DNA of 64,000 nt from Fimbriiglobus ruber (GTDB lineage: Bacteria; Planctomycetota; Planctomycetia; Gemmatales; Gemmataceae), in the NCBI RefSeq assembly GCF_002197845.1, contig NZ_NIDE01000011.1:159569-223568 (forward strand), written 5' to 3'. Below, one piece after another: positions 34,100 to 43,612 of the stretch; position 1 is the stretch's first letter; each line of letters starts with the position of its first letter. The notes beneath the pieces were generated by a model. That model was not told the origin of the DNA. It made no database searches and was given only the letters and a program-made list of their open reading frames with translations. The translations under genes and the position numbers were made by a program.

Positions 34100-36230
34100 T
34101 TACGCACGTGACGCAGGCACGCGCAACGTCGCCAGCCGATCCCGATTGGCCCAGACCCGCGGGCATTCCTTGAGCGCGCGCAACCGGCTCATCTCCGTGC
34201 CGCCGGCCCACACGGCCCACGGGCCGCCCCGCCCGCCGACTTGGCGGGCATGCAACCATCCCTTCTTCCGCCACCCGGGCAGCGTGTGAGGCGACACCCC
34301 CAGGTGACGCGCCCGCGCGTGCAGCCACCACGCGCCCGCGGTCAAGACCGCGCCCGCGTCCGTGCCCCGCGACATCCTCGGGCGTAAGCCCAGTTCGGCG
34401 AGCAACCGCCGCACCATCCCGGCGGTAAACGTCGCGGTCCGCTTGGGACTGCGGAACCCGGACTGGTTCCGCGCGCCGGCGATCTCGGCCGGCGTCTGGT
34501 TTTGCTCGTGCAAGGCCGCCACCCGGGCACGCAACAGGGGCCCGTCGCGCAGGTGCCGGTATCCCCGCACCGCCCGGCGGATCGTCTGCTCCCGAACCGC
34601 ACCACCGGCCCACGCGATCCGCACCTCGACCCGATCGCCCCGGGTTCCACCGCGAGTACCACCCGGGCGATCCGCCGGCGCACGATCTGTCGCCGATCCG
34701 CGGCCGTGGTGGTCGCGGCGTGCCACACCGCCGGCACCCGCTCGGCCAGTTGCCGGATGGCCTCCCGGTCCGCGTCCCCGAGTACCCGCGGCTGGGTTCG
34801 GCGGAACCGGTCGAACTCGTCTTCCAACCGTCCCACCTCCCGGAGCAACTGGTCCCAGCGGTGTTCCAGGGTCCGGGCCACCAGGCGGTTCTCCGGCTCA
34901 CGGGCGTGGTACTGCCGGGCCGCTCGATCCGCGTCGTATTTCGCCCGCTCGATTCGCTGCTCCCAGTGGCGGGTCCGTTGCTGGCGCTGCCCCTCGATCG
35001 CGCCCGCGGCCGACAGGCCGGCCTCCAGGGCGGCCGGTTGCCGCGCGAGCAGCACCTGCTCGGCCACCCACCGCTCGACTTCCGCGGCCGAGGTCGACTG
35101 GCACACCGGCCCCGCGTAATCGGACCGGTCGGTGCGACACACGTAGGCCGGCCCTCGACCGGCCCGCCCGTACCGGACGTACATCCGCTTGCCGCACCGC
35201 CCACACCGGCCAACAGAGCCGCCCCGGTGCGGGTCGCTCCCGGCGACTCCGACCGCGACCGGTTGGCGGCCAGGCGCTGCAGGTTAATCTGGTACGGATC
35301 CCAGCTGATGTACGCCGGGAACCGGTCCTTGAGGAAGACCAAACAGTCCTCGGGATCGAGCCCCGGTCCCCGGCCGCTCTTCGGGCGGCCGGGGACCGGA
35401 CGCCGCGGGTCCGTCGGCCGGTGCCCGTAGCGATACGCCCCGGCAGACATCGGGTGGCGCAGGACCTGGCGGATCGTCTCCCGGCACGGGCGGCGCCAGT
35501 CCAGGTGCCCGCGGTCGGGACCGGACGGCGTCCGCACCGGCAACCGGATCTCGTGGGCGTTGAGGTACCGCAACACCGCGTGGGCCGTGCCCTGTCGGTC
35601 GAACTGGTCGAAGATCACCCGAACGACCCCGCGGGCTTGCTCGTCGGGATCGAGGACCACGGAACCATCGGGTGGCTTGAGATACCCGAGCGGCGCGGCC
35701 ACGATCAGGTCCCCGCGCCGGGCCTTATTCAACTTCCCCGGGTGCATCCGCTGCTTGAGGACATGCCGTTCCGCTTCGCTCATCATCCCGTGGAGCCCGA
35801 GCAACAACCGGTCCGAATACTCGGTCGGGTCGAACACCCCCTCCGCGTCGGCCAATAGTACGCGGAACCGGGCGCGGAGTTCCAGCAATTGGTGCCAGTC
35901 CTTGCACGACCGGGCCAATCGACTCATCTCCAGCCCCGGGATCAGGCCGATGCGGTCCCGGGCGACCTCGGCCAGCAGGCGCTGGAACCCGGGCCGACCT
36001 TCGATGGACGGACCGCTCTTACCCAGGTCGTCGTCGATGACGGTCACCCGGTCTCGCGCCCACCCGAGGGCCACGGCCCGGCCGGCCAGCGCATACTGCC
36101 GGGCCGTGGACTCCTGGTGATCGGCGACTTGCTGGGGGGGCGATTGGCGGACGTAGACGATGGCCGCGCGGTCCGAGTGCCAGGACGGGAGTTTGGGCGA
36201 CCGCGAGGGGTCAGGAGCGGTGATCATCAT
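34100..36230 (-). pseudogene. large serine recombinase with two frameshifts
   Basis: From ATG 36230 the first segment carries the resolvase domain (AIVYVRQSPPQQV, with the catalytic Ser in RQS; LIPGLEMSRLARSCKDW) and the recombinase domain (RRGDLIVAAPLGYLK, RQVLRHPMSAGAYRYG). Near 35190 the frame shifts, and the zinc ribbon CGRCGKRMYVRYG…YVCRTDRSDY…GPVCQ plus a long helical arm follow. Near 34660 it shifts again into GYRHLRDGPLLRARVAALHE and a MerR/HTH-like end. Together this is a full-length (about 700 residues) integrase-type recombinase that is now broken, unless one shift is a sequencing error. Confidence 0.8.
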
Positions 36231-36405
36231 GACGCACCTCCTGTGCGAGTGCCTCGGCGAGAACCGGGCGGGTGAGCAGGTCGGCGAGGAGTTGCTGGAG
36301 GCGGCGACGGCGGTCGGGCGGGAGTTGCCCCCAGATCGCCGGTGGGCTCACCACGGGCGGGGCAATCGGCGGGGGGGAGCAGAGCGTTCGTTGACCGGCA
36401 TGATG
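36211..36405 (-). CDS. small protein typically encoded just upstream of Gemmataceae serine recombinases
   Basis: The C-terminal frame reads AIWGQLPPDRRRRLQQLLAD, then LLTRPVLAEALAQEV and a stop that overlaps the recombinase start by about 20 nt. The likely start MPVNERSA (ATG near 36403) is separated from this frame by a C7 run, so there may be a one-base frameshift. Small helical proteins with PPDRRRRL…LLADLL-like sequences commonly precede such recombinases and may be their partner. The exact start is uncertain. Confidence 0.45.
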   Translation of the reverse strand, partial: HHAGQRTLCSPPPIAPPVVSPPAIWGQLPPDRRRRLQQLLADLLTRPVLAEALAQEVRHDDHRS

Positions 36406-36526
36406 AGTCTCCGTGGCCGGAACGCTGATCGCACCACGCGACCAGCGCGAGTAGGGCCTCGGTGGCGATGGTAACCGCACCGCCTGGGGGCGCACAAGTT
36501 GTCACTTCGCCGGTCTTCTGACCGGG

Positions 36527-36533
36527 GGTTCTC
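36527..36533. repeat. right copy of 7-bp direct repeat (candidate attachment core)
   Basis: GGTTCTC at the boundary between the recombinase element and the N-terminal part of the ISAs1 transposase. It matches 34005-34011. Confidence 0.65.
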
Positions 36534-37432
36534 AATCCCCCAATGTCCCCGAATCCAACCGGCCATCACCTCCGCCGTGCCCGCATGGCTACTCAGGTAG
36601 TAGTGGGTCGTGCGGGTCGTCTTCCCGTCGACCGTCCGCTCCCGATTCACCGGCACCACCGCCTTCACATCCCGCCACACGTCGGGAATCCCCTTCGGGT
36701 CATAGATCACCGTCACGTACCGCTCGTCGTGCCGCCCGTGCCCGTCCTCACAGGCGTCGTGTTGGTCATACCGCACGTCGGCGAATGCGGTCTCGCACGC
36801 CGTCGCGAACACGGTCTCGACGGCCGCCAGGAGTCCCGGTTGGTTGCCCTTCACCGTCAGCAAGTCGTCGCCCTCGCGGTCGCGAATGAGGGCCGCGTTC
36901 TCGACTTGGCACCCGGCCGCGTCGATCGTCACCAGAGCCCCCTTCCATTCCAGCACCCGGAGCAGATCGGGGATGACCGCGATCTCGTTCGACCCGTCGG
37001 GCACGGACACCTGGCCGAGGGTCACCCGGTTGGCCGTCGCCCACGCGCGGACCGTGTGCAGACACCCGGTCGCCGTCGCCTTCTTGGTCCCCGGACGGAC
37101 TTCCCATCGATCGCGGTCGGGATCCACCCGGTCGCCCGACACGCCGCGGCCATCCACGCCCCGAACCGGGCCGCGAACGCATCCGGGTCGAGAGCTTGGA
37201 ACACGTTGTAGAACGTGTCATGGCTCGGGATTCCGTTCGCCAGGGGGAGGAACCGGCGGAAGAACGCCTCCTTGGTCTGCCCGTACAAGGCGATGGCCTC
37301 CCACGTCTGGGCCCCGGCCAGGACCGCACACGTGGCGATCACCAGGATATCGGCCAACTGGTACTTGGTGTTCTTCGTTTGAATTCGCGGGTCCGGAACG
37401 TCGGTGAACACGGCCGCCAGCGGCATGGTCAT
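36534..37432 (-). pseudogene. N-terminal and middle part of the ISAs1 transposase
   Basis: It starts MTMPLAAVFTDVPDPRIQTK at ATG 37432 and continues through LADILVIATCAVLAGAQTWE and IPSHDTFYNVFQALD to AIDGKSVRG (first Asp). One extra base near 37092 then shifts the frame into TKKATATGCLHTVRAWATAN, AVIPDLLRVLEWKGALVTID and WIRGHWGIEN, where the recombinase element begins. The gene is doubly broken, by frameshift and by insertion. Confidence 0.85.
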
Positions 37433-37510
37433 CGGGGGACTCCTCCATGAGTTCCGTCATGCTATCCATAACTCCTTACAATGTCACTACTTCGTAGTGC
37501 GTGAGCCCTG

Positions 37511-37645
37511 GGAGATACCGGTGGTCGTGTTTCACGCCGATATCAGACGGCCTGCTTCAATTCGGCCACGGCTTCGAAGCCGTGGAGATCATGCTGGAGT
37601 CCGATGGGACCGTCCTTATGACCTGCGCTTCAATTCGGCCACGGC
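37511..37645 (+). CRISPR. CRISPR array remnant: one full repeat, two 37-bp spacers, two partial repeats
   Basis: The full 36-bp repeat is at 37554-37589, beginning GCTTCAATTCGGCCACGGCT and ending CGTGGAGAT. It contains the perfect palindrome CCACGGCTTCGAAGCCGTGG. Before it are a 37-bp spacer (37517-37553) and the repeat end GGAGAT (37511-37516) abutting ISAs1. After it are another 37-bp spacer (37590-37626) and the first 19 bases of a repeat (37627-37645), after which the sequence diverges towards the ISKra4 gene. Equal spacer lengths on both sides make chance unlikely. No cas gene is in the window. Confidence 0.75.
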
Positions 37646-37670
37646 CGGTGGAGTCTCTCTCACGTGTTGA

Positions 37671-39194
37671 TTATGCGGCGATTTCCAGCTCGTTTGGCTC
37701 CGCAGCGACGTGACCCTCCATCGTGGGCTGCGGCCGCGCGGCCAACACCCGCCCGTACACGACATCCCAGATCCCGCTCAGGAAGACCACCCGCAGGTTC
37801 AAGATCGTCTGCGCCCCGTCCTTCGCCCATCGCATCCCGCGGAGCTTCAACCGCTGGATGAAGACCGTCTTGCACGCCGCCTCGGTGCCCCCACTGCCCA
37901 ACGGTACCCCCACCCGTCGGTACGTCGCGTAGTCCATGTGGCTCATCCGATTCCGCAGGTACGCGTACGCCCGGTCGTACTCCTTCTTCTGGACCCGGGT
38001 CAGCGTTCGGGCCGCCCGGAACGCCGCGGCCGAGTGCAAGACCCGGTTCACCCCGCCCGGCAGGAGCAACCACGTCAGCATCGTCTTCGCCCAACCCACG
38101 GCCCGCGCGTTGTCGCCGAACAGCATGTTCGCCAGCGCCCACACCCGCTCGCTCGCGTGGTAGTAATCGACCACCCGGACCCATGCGAGTGGGGCCCCGG
38201 TCCGCGGGTGTGTCATCCTCCGGAGGACGCGGTCGTCGTACCCCGTCTCGTTGTCCCCGGTGTCCGTCACGTCGCACCACCGAGGTAACGGACCCTCCCA
38301 CCGGGTAAGCACGTCGCGGATCACGGCCGTCAAGGCCCCACGCATCGCCGGCTGGCCGGGTTCGGGCGCGTACGCCAAGTACACGGTCCCCAACCGCGTC
38401 CCCCGGCGGTCGTACACGCGGACCGTGCTCGTGCCGGCCACCTCGTACAGACTCCCACGTTTCATCCGCAGGCGGAGTGTGATCCCGTCCCGACCGACGC
38501 ACACGACCGGCTTGTGGCGGCCGGTCGATGCGCCCGCCGCGGCCAGCCAGGTCCGGAGTTGGTCGACCTGGGCGTCGTGTCGGTATTCGGCCATCTCGTC
38601 CGACACGGCCTGGCTCACCGGCCGCCATTTCTTGACCCCCCAACCGACCCCGTGGTCCGCCCGCAACCGGGCCAGGATCTGCTGTTGGTTGGCCCCGGCC
38701 GCGGCCAACAACTGGCACGCCCGGGCGGCCAGGGCCGGACTCGCCCCGTGGACCAACCCGAGTCGGTGGGCCCGCGGGAAGAGCATCGGCTCGCCCGCCT
38801 GGGACGGCCGGTCGCCGAACCGCCGGACGACCAGTTGGCCGAACACGGTCCACACGTTCTGCCGGGTTTTCGCGTGAACCCGGGTGTACGTCTCGTGCTC
38901 GAACCGGGCGTGCCGGGGTTGATCGACGGCGGCGGCGGGTTCGACCTGGTTGTAGCGGAATGGGACGACCTGCCGGCCCAACTCGCGGACCACGATCTGG
39001 ACATCGTGCTCGAACTGAAGGGTCCGGGCCGGGGTGACGGGTTCGGACCGGAAGGCGTCGACGAGAGCCCGGAGTTGTGCCCCGGACGCGGCCCACCGAT
39101 CGTCGCGGGATCGGTCCGGGTGGCCGGGCGCGTCGGATTCGGACGGGGCCGCACACGTGGCCATGACGAGGGTCAGGGGAATAGAAAGGGTCAT
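37671..39194 (-). CDS. ISKra4-family transposase
   Basis: A 507-residue protein. ATG 39194 (MTLSIPLTLVMATCAAPSE) is used, with GAAAGG-like sequence nearby; an earlier in-frame ATG would add 48 residues of poor composition. Features of the family are VCVGRDGITLRLR, WCDVTDTGDNETGYDD, VVDYYHASERVWALANMLFG and VPLGSGGTEAACKTVFIQRL, giving a D-D/E catalytic set, with the ending RWAKDGAQTILNLRVVFLSG. It appears complete. The element ends are not certain; the left end is near 37646, next to the broken CRISPR repeat. Confidence 0.85.
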   Translation of the reverse strand: MTLSIPLTLVMATCAAPSESDAPGHPDRSRDDRWAASGAQLRALVDAFRSEPVTPARTLQFEHDVQIVVRELGRQVVPFRYNQVEPAAAVDQPRHARFEHETYTRVHAKTRQNVWTVFGQLVVRRFGDRPSQAGEPMLFPRAHRLGLVHGASPALAARACQLLAAAGANQQQILARLRADHGVGWGVKKWRPVSQAVSDEMAEYRHDAQVDQLRTWLAAAGASTGRHKPVVCVGRDGITLRLRMKRGSLYEVAGTSTVRVYDRRGTRLGTVYLAYAPEPGQPAMRGALTAVIRDVLTRWEGPLPRWCDVTDTGDNETGYDDRVLRRMTHPRTGAPLAWVRVVDYYHASERVWALANMLFGDNARAVGWAKTMLTWLLLPGGVNRVLHSAAAFRAARTLTRVQKKEYDRAYAYLRNRMSHMDYATYRRVGVPLGSGGTEAACKTVFIQRLKLRGMRWAKDGAQTILNLRVVFLSGIWDVVYGRVLAARPQPTMEGHVAAEPNELEIAA

Positions 39195-39823
39195 GCGGCG
39201 TTCCTTCGCTCGAGGAGTCGTAGTAAACCCAACGAGAGTCGGAACGCCGCACCTTTTCAAGTACAAACGGCGATCGGCGCGGGGCGGAAAAGGGACTCGC
39301 CGCTTGTTTCCCGGCCCGAAGGCCAAAAACCCCGGCATTTCACAGCGTCAGAGAGATTTTGCCCATTGATTGCTATAGTATTTGATTTTACTAGTAGAAA
39401 TTCCGGTGGTACGTATTGCAATTACAGATTAATTAGCAAAATGTTCAGTCGTGTATATGGTCAGATTTTCATGACACCAGCGTCATTCGAACGAAGCGGC
39501 CGCCCCGGTCAATAACGCGTCCCCGCCGTTTCGGTTCCGCACTCATCGACCTCCTCGCCTTTGGAGGATTGGCGTCGGCGTGGTATGGCCATCCGCCTGT
39601 CTTCACAGGCTTCCGCCGAAGGCTGACCGCGACGAGTGTGTCATCCATCGCGGAGGCGAGTTTCTCCAACAGTCACCGCTTGCATTTGGACCAAATACGG
39701 CGCGAACTAATTCCCAACCCGGGAGGAACTGTCCTATTTTGCCATAGTAAATCGGACCGTATCTTCCGGATTGTGAATCAGTGATTGTGTGAGTGATCGG
39801 GGCTGTCACGGGACGCCGTCGAC
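39195..39823. other. gene-poor region between ISKra4 and gyrA
   Basis: About 630 bases. The part 39360-39480 is strongly A+T-rich, unlike the rest of the window. No gene is supported. Part of it should be the right end of ISKra4. A small hairpin, CCTCC…GGAGG, lies near 39551-39567. Confidence 0.4.
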
Positions 39824-42565
39824 TTACTCGGCGGCCGGCGGCAGTGCCGCCGCCGGTTCGGCCACGGCTTCCCGCGCGACCTTGGCCAGCGTGGCGATCC
39901 GGTCGCCGTCGTTCAGGTTCATCACACGGACGCCCTGGGTGTTCCGGCCGACGATGCGGATGTCGTCGACGCGGGACCGGGTGACCATGCCCTGCATGGT
40001 GATGAGCATGATCTCGTCGCCGTCGCGGACGGACGCCGTCCCGATCACCTTGCCGTTGCGGTCGCTCGTCTTGATGTCGCGGAGTCCCTTGCCGCCGCGG
40101 CGCTGGAGGCGGTAGCGCATGGCGGACCGACTGGTCGCTTCTTCGCCTTCTTCGCCGCCCACTTCACCGGCATCGGCTGGCTCTGCTACCTCGGCCGCGA
40201 TGTCCGGCGCGGTGGCTTCGTCGTCCCCTTCGTCCGCGACCTCGCCGGCGGAGTTCGGGCCGAACGGCGTCCGCTTGCCGTACCCCTTCTCGCAGACCGC
40301 GAGGAGATAGCCTTCCGGGTCGGCGACGACCATGCCGATGATCTCGTCGTCACTGGCCATGTTGATGCCGCGGACGCCGCGGGTATTCCGGCCCATTTCT
40401 CGGGCGTCCGCCTCGCTGAAGCGGATCGCCATCCCGTTCCGCGTACTCAGGATCAACTCGTCGCCCGGCTTGGTCAGGCAGACGCCGATGAGCGAATCGC
40501 CCTCGTCCAGGTTGATGCCGATGATCCCGCCGGCGCGGACGCGGCTGTAATCGGTCAGGGCCGACTTCTTGATCGTCCCCTTCTTCGTCGTCATGAGCAG
40601 GTGGTAGCCCTCGTCGAACTGGCGGACCGGGATCACGCTGCTGATCTTCTCGTCCGGCTTGAGCTGCAGCACGTTCGCGATCGACCGCCCGGCGGACGTC
40701 CGCGACGCCTCGGGGATGCGGTAGACTTTCAGCCAGTACATCTGGCCTCGGTCGGTGAAGCAGAGGAGGTACGACTTCGTGGTGGCGACGAAGAAGTGTT
40801 CGATGAAGTCGTTCTCGCGGAGCCCGCCGGACACGCCCTTGCCGCCGCGGTTCTGGACGCGGTATGTGTCCATCGGCAGCCGCTTGATGAAGCCCTCGTG
40901 CGAGATGGTGACCACCGCCGGCTCGTCGGCGATGAGGTCTTCCATGTCCACGTCGCCGCCGTCGTCGGTGATCTCCGTCTTGCGGTCGTTGCCGTACTTG
41001 TCGCGGATGTCCGTCAGGTCTTTGCGGATGACGGCCTTGACTTGACCCTCGTCTCCCAGCAACTCCTCGTACCCACGGATCTGCTCGCGGAGTTGCTTGT
41101 ATTCCTTGAGGATTTCGTCGCTTTCGAGGGCGGCGAGCTGCCCGAGCTGCATCCGCACGACGGCCTCGGCCTGGGCCTCGGTCATGCGGTAGGCTTCGGT
41201 GAGGCCGAGTTCCTGCTGGAGGGCGTCGAAGCCCGCTTCGCCGATGGCGGTGCGGAGGACGGACGCGGCGACGGCCATGCCCTGCAGCCGGTCCTTCGCC
41301 TCGGACCGGCTCGGGGACGTGCGGCAGATGCGGATGACCTCGTCGAGCGACGAGATGGCGATGAGCTGGCCTTCGAGGACGTGCCCCCGCCGCTTGGCCT
41401 CGCGGAGGAGGTACTGTGTCCGCCGGCGGATGACCTGGACCCGGTGGTCCAGGAACTTCTGCATCATCTCCTTGAGCGTGAGGACCAGCGGCCGCCCGTC
41501 CACGAGGGCGAGCAGGCTGATGCTCACGGTCTTCTGCAACGGCGACAGCTGGTAGAGCTGATTCAAAACGAGGTGCGGGTCCGCCCCACGCTTGAGTTCG
41601 ACCACCAGCCGGACCGGCTCCCCGTTCCGCGCGGACGACTCGTCGCGGATGCCGGAGATGTCCCGGATGCGTTCTTCCTTGACGAGTTCCCCGATCAGTT
41701 CGGCGAGGCGGTTGCGCGTGACCTGGAAGGGGACTTCCTTGATGACGATGTGCGGCGTCTTGCCTTTGCTATCTTCGACAATGTCCGCGCGGGCGCGGAG
41801 GGTGATCCGGCTCCGCTCGCCGAGGTAGCCGCGGACGATGCCGTGGCGACCCATCACGATGCCGCCGGTCGGAAAGTCCGGGCCGGGGATGATTTCGAGC
41901 AGTTCCTGGAGGGTGGCTTCCGGGTCGTCGATCAGCTTGATGAGGCCGTCGCACACTTCCCGCAGGTTGTGTGGCGGGATGTCGGTCGCCATCCCGACCG
42001 CGATCCCGTCCGACCCGTTGACGAGCAGGTTCGGGAACTTGCTGGGGAGGACGAGCGGCTCGCGGTATTTGCCGTCGTAGTTGTCGATGAAGTCGACGGT
42101 CTCGTGGTCCAGGTCGGCCAGCATCTCGGCCGCCGCCGGGGTCAGCCGGGCTTCGGTGTACCTGTGCGCGGCCGGGGGAAGACCGGCGATCGAGCCGAAG
42201 TTCCCCTGCCCGTGGATCAGCTTGCTCCGCATGACCCAGTCCTGGGCCATGCGGACGAGGGTGTCGTAGATCGACGCGTCGCCGTGCGGGTGGTACCGCT
42301 TCATCGTCTCGCCGATGATCCCGGCGCACTTGCTGGTGGCCGCGTTCGGCGTCAGCCCGAGGTCGTTCATCGCCACTAAGATGCGTCGCTGGGACGGTTT
42401 CAGGCCGTCCCGCACGTCCGGCAGCGCGCGGCTGACCATCACGGACTGGGCGTAGGTGAGGTAGCTGTCCCGGAGTTCGTCAACGATGTCGAGCGGGTCG
42501 ATCGGCGCCCAGTTCGGGGAGGGCGGCGGGGTGGTATCGGACGGGGGTGGTGTCGCGCGAGCCAA
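39824..42565 (-). CDS. gyrA: DNA gyrase subunit A
   Basis: A 913-residue protein. The start is taken as TTG 42565, with AGGAGG 5 nt upstream, rather than an ATG 52 codons earlier. The breakage-reunion domain has [50 protein letters not shown] and the active tyrosine Tyr136 in [10 protein letters not shown]. The C-terminal beta-pinwheel has the GyrA-box QRRGGKG, which identifies gyrase rather than topoisomerase IV. An acidic insert (about 780-840, [20 protein letters not shown]) sits inside the C-terminal domain. With GyrB it introduces negative supercoils. The quinolone position equivalent to E. coli Ser83 is Ala97. Confidence 0.95.
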   Translation of the reverse strand: MARATPPPSDTTPPPSPNWAPIDPLDIVDELRDSYLTYAQSVMVSRALPDVRDGLKPSQRRILVAMNDLGLTPNAATSKCAGIIGETMKRYHPHGDASIYDTLVRMAQDWVMRSKLIHGQGNFGSIAGLPPAAHRYTEARLTPAAAEMLADLDHETVDFIDNYDGKYREPLVLPSKFPNLLVNGSDGIAVGMATDIPPHNLREVCDGLIKLIDDPEATLQELLEIIPGPDFPTGGIVMGRHGIVRGYLGERSRITLRARADIVEDSKGKTPHIVIKEVPFQVTRNRLAELIGELVKEERIRDISGIRDESSARNGEPVRLVVELKRGADPHLVLNQLYQLSPLQKTVSISLLALVDGRPLVLTLKEMMQKFLDHRVQVIRRRTQYLLREAKRRGHVLEGQLIAISSLDEVIRICRTSPSRSEAKDRLQGMAVAASVLRTAIGEAGFDALQQELGLTEAYRMTEAQAEAVVRMQLGQLAALESDEILKEYKQLREQIRGYEELLGDEGQVKAVIRKDLTDIRDKYGNDRKTEITDDGGDVDMEDLIADEPAVVTISHEGFIKRLPMDTYRVQNRGGKGVSGGLRENDFIEHFFVATTKSYLLCFTDRGQMYWLKVYRIPEASRTSAGRSIANVLQLKPDEKISSVIPVRQFDEGYHLLMTTKKGTIKKSALTDYSRVRAGGIIGINLDEGDSLIGVCLTKPGDELILSTRNGMAIRFSEADAREMGRNTRGVRGINMASDDEIIGMVVADPEGYLLAVCEKGYGKRTPFGPNSAGEVADEGDDEATAPDIAAEVAEPADAGEVGGEEGEEATSRSAMRYRLQRRGGKGLRDIKTSDRNGKVIGTASVRDGDEIMLITMQGMVTRSRVDDIRIVGRNTQGVRVMNLNDGDRIATLAKVAREAVAEPAAALPPAAE

Positions 42566-42832
42566 GCCTGCCTCCTGGGAAACCCGGGAATAGCGGGGAC
42601 GTGGGGCGGGAGGATCGGCCGTAACGGATTTTCGCGACGGCGTTACCGCCGACCAGAAAAGGAGTTCCGTCAACAACCCGGCACCCGCCCCCAATCCCAC
42701 TATTATACAAAAATCACCCACCTTGGGCTATGTCGGACGGCCACAGATGGGAACCATTTCGCTGGTGTTGCCGACCAACTGGGGTAGGATCAGTTGAAGC
42801 TCGTCATCCGCCCTCTTCCGGAGGTTTCGTAC

Positions 42833-43612
42833 ATGCGTCGGCTCGTACTGGCGACTATGGTGGCGTTCGTGGCGGCCCAGACGGTGCCGGCCGCCGACCC
42901 GCCCAAAGATACAACCCAGGCAGCCTTCACCCGCAACAAGAAGCTCAAGGGTAAGGTGACGGTCGATTTCAAAAACGAATTTCTCAAGGAAGCCCTGAAG
43001 GAAATCTCCGGGCAGTTGGAAGATCAGAAACTCGGACAACTCAGCACCCATTACGCCCCGGGCGTGTCACAAAACACGCGAATCACCTACGCGGGCAAGG
43101 ACGTGACGGCCGAGGAGGCCCTGGACGGCATTTTCAAGCAACTCGACCTCGGGTACGTCGTCACCTCCAAGGACAAGGACCGGTACGACGGCTGGCTCGA
43201 AATCGCCAAGGGCAACGAACGCGGGTTTCCGGCGGGCACGACCGTCGCGCAAGCTGACCCGAAGAAGCCGGGCGCCAAGAAGCCGGAAGAAATGAAAAAG
43301 CCCGACGAGCCGAAGAAAACCGAGGAAGCCAAGAAGCCGGACCCGAAGAAGCCGGACGAGGCCAAGAAGCCGGACGACCCGAAGAAGACCGAGGAAGCCA
43401 AGAAGCCGGACGAGACCAAGAAGACCGACGACCCGGACGTGACCGAGGAAGACGAGAAGCTGGCCAAGTCTCAACTCGACTTGGCGAAGAAATTGCAGGA
43501 CGATGGTAAAGCCGACCGGGCGAAGACGGTTTTCAAGTTCGTGGTCAAGAAGTACCCCGGGACGAAGGCGGCGGCCGAGGCCAAGGAAATCCTGGAGAAG
43601 GGCGACAAGTGA
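42833..43612 (+). CDS. secreted protein with K/P/D/E-rich repeat region
   Basis: A 259-residue protein with signal peptide MRRLVLATMVAFVAAQTVPA. ATG 42833 has GGAGG upstream. Residues about 25-125 (KGKVTVDFKNEFLKEALKEI, ITYAGKDVTAEEALDGIFKQ, GYVVTSKDKDRYDGWLEI) resemble the small secretin/STN-like domain seen in planctomycete proteins. Then come imperfect KKPDE/KKTEEAKKP repeats (about 145-205), and a C-terminal helical segment (LAKKLQDDGKADRAKTVFKF) similar to a TPR. It is periplasmic, and its partner is unknown. It overlaps aat by 4 nt. Confidence 0.8.
   Translation: MRRLVLATMVAFVAAQTVPAADPPKDTTQAAFTRNKKLKGKVTVDFKNEFLKEALKEISGQLEDQKLGQLSTHYAPGVSQNTRITYAGKDVTAEEALDGIFKQLDLGYVVTSKDKDRYDGWLEIAKGNERGFPAGTTVAQADPKKPGAKKPEEMKKPDEPKKTEEAKKPDPKKPDEAKKPDDPKKTEEAKKPDETKKTDDPDVTEEDEKLAKSQLDLAKKLQDDGKADRAKTVFKFVVKKYPGTKAAAEAKEILEKGDK

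Larger units (their letters stand above)
34005..36533 (-). mobile_element. serine-recombinase element inserted in the ISAs1 transposase gene
   Basis: The ISAs1 transposase is cut after GHWGIEN and resumes 2.5 kb away at IENQLHW. The heptamer GGTTCTC lies at both junctions (34005-34011 and 36527-36533) in direct orientation. The inserted DNA (about 2522 bp plus the heptamer) holds a large serine recombinase and a small upstream gene. ACAAGTTGT occurs just inside both ends (34041 and 36494), perhaps as recombinase-binding sequence. Confidence 0.75.
33780..37510 (-). mobile_element. ISAs1-family element split by a serine-recombinase element
   Basis: The terminal repeats CAGGGCTCACGCACTA (33780-33795) and its exact complement (37495-37510) define the element. 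Subtracting the inserted 2.5 kb leaves about 1.2 kb, the usual ISAs1 size. The outer flanks differ (an IS630 fragment on the left, a CRISPR repeat end on the right) and show no target duplication, so at least one flank was altered by deletion or recombination. Confidence 0.85.

Noticed and set aside
39469..39669. 66-codon minus-strand frame between ISKra4 and gyrA
   Set aside because: No ribosome-binding site, no recognisable product and biased Arg/Lys composition.
40601..42379. A 592-codon frame antisense to gyrA
   Set aside because: GyrA is unmistakable on the other strand. The antisense product is low-complexity His/Arg/Asp/Val-rich.
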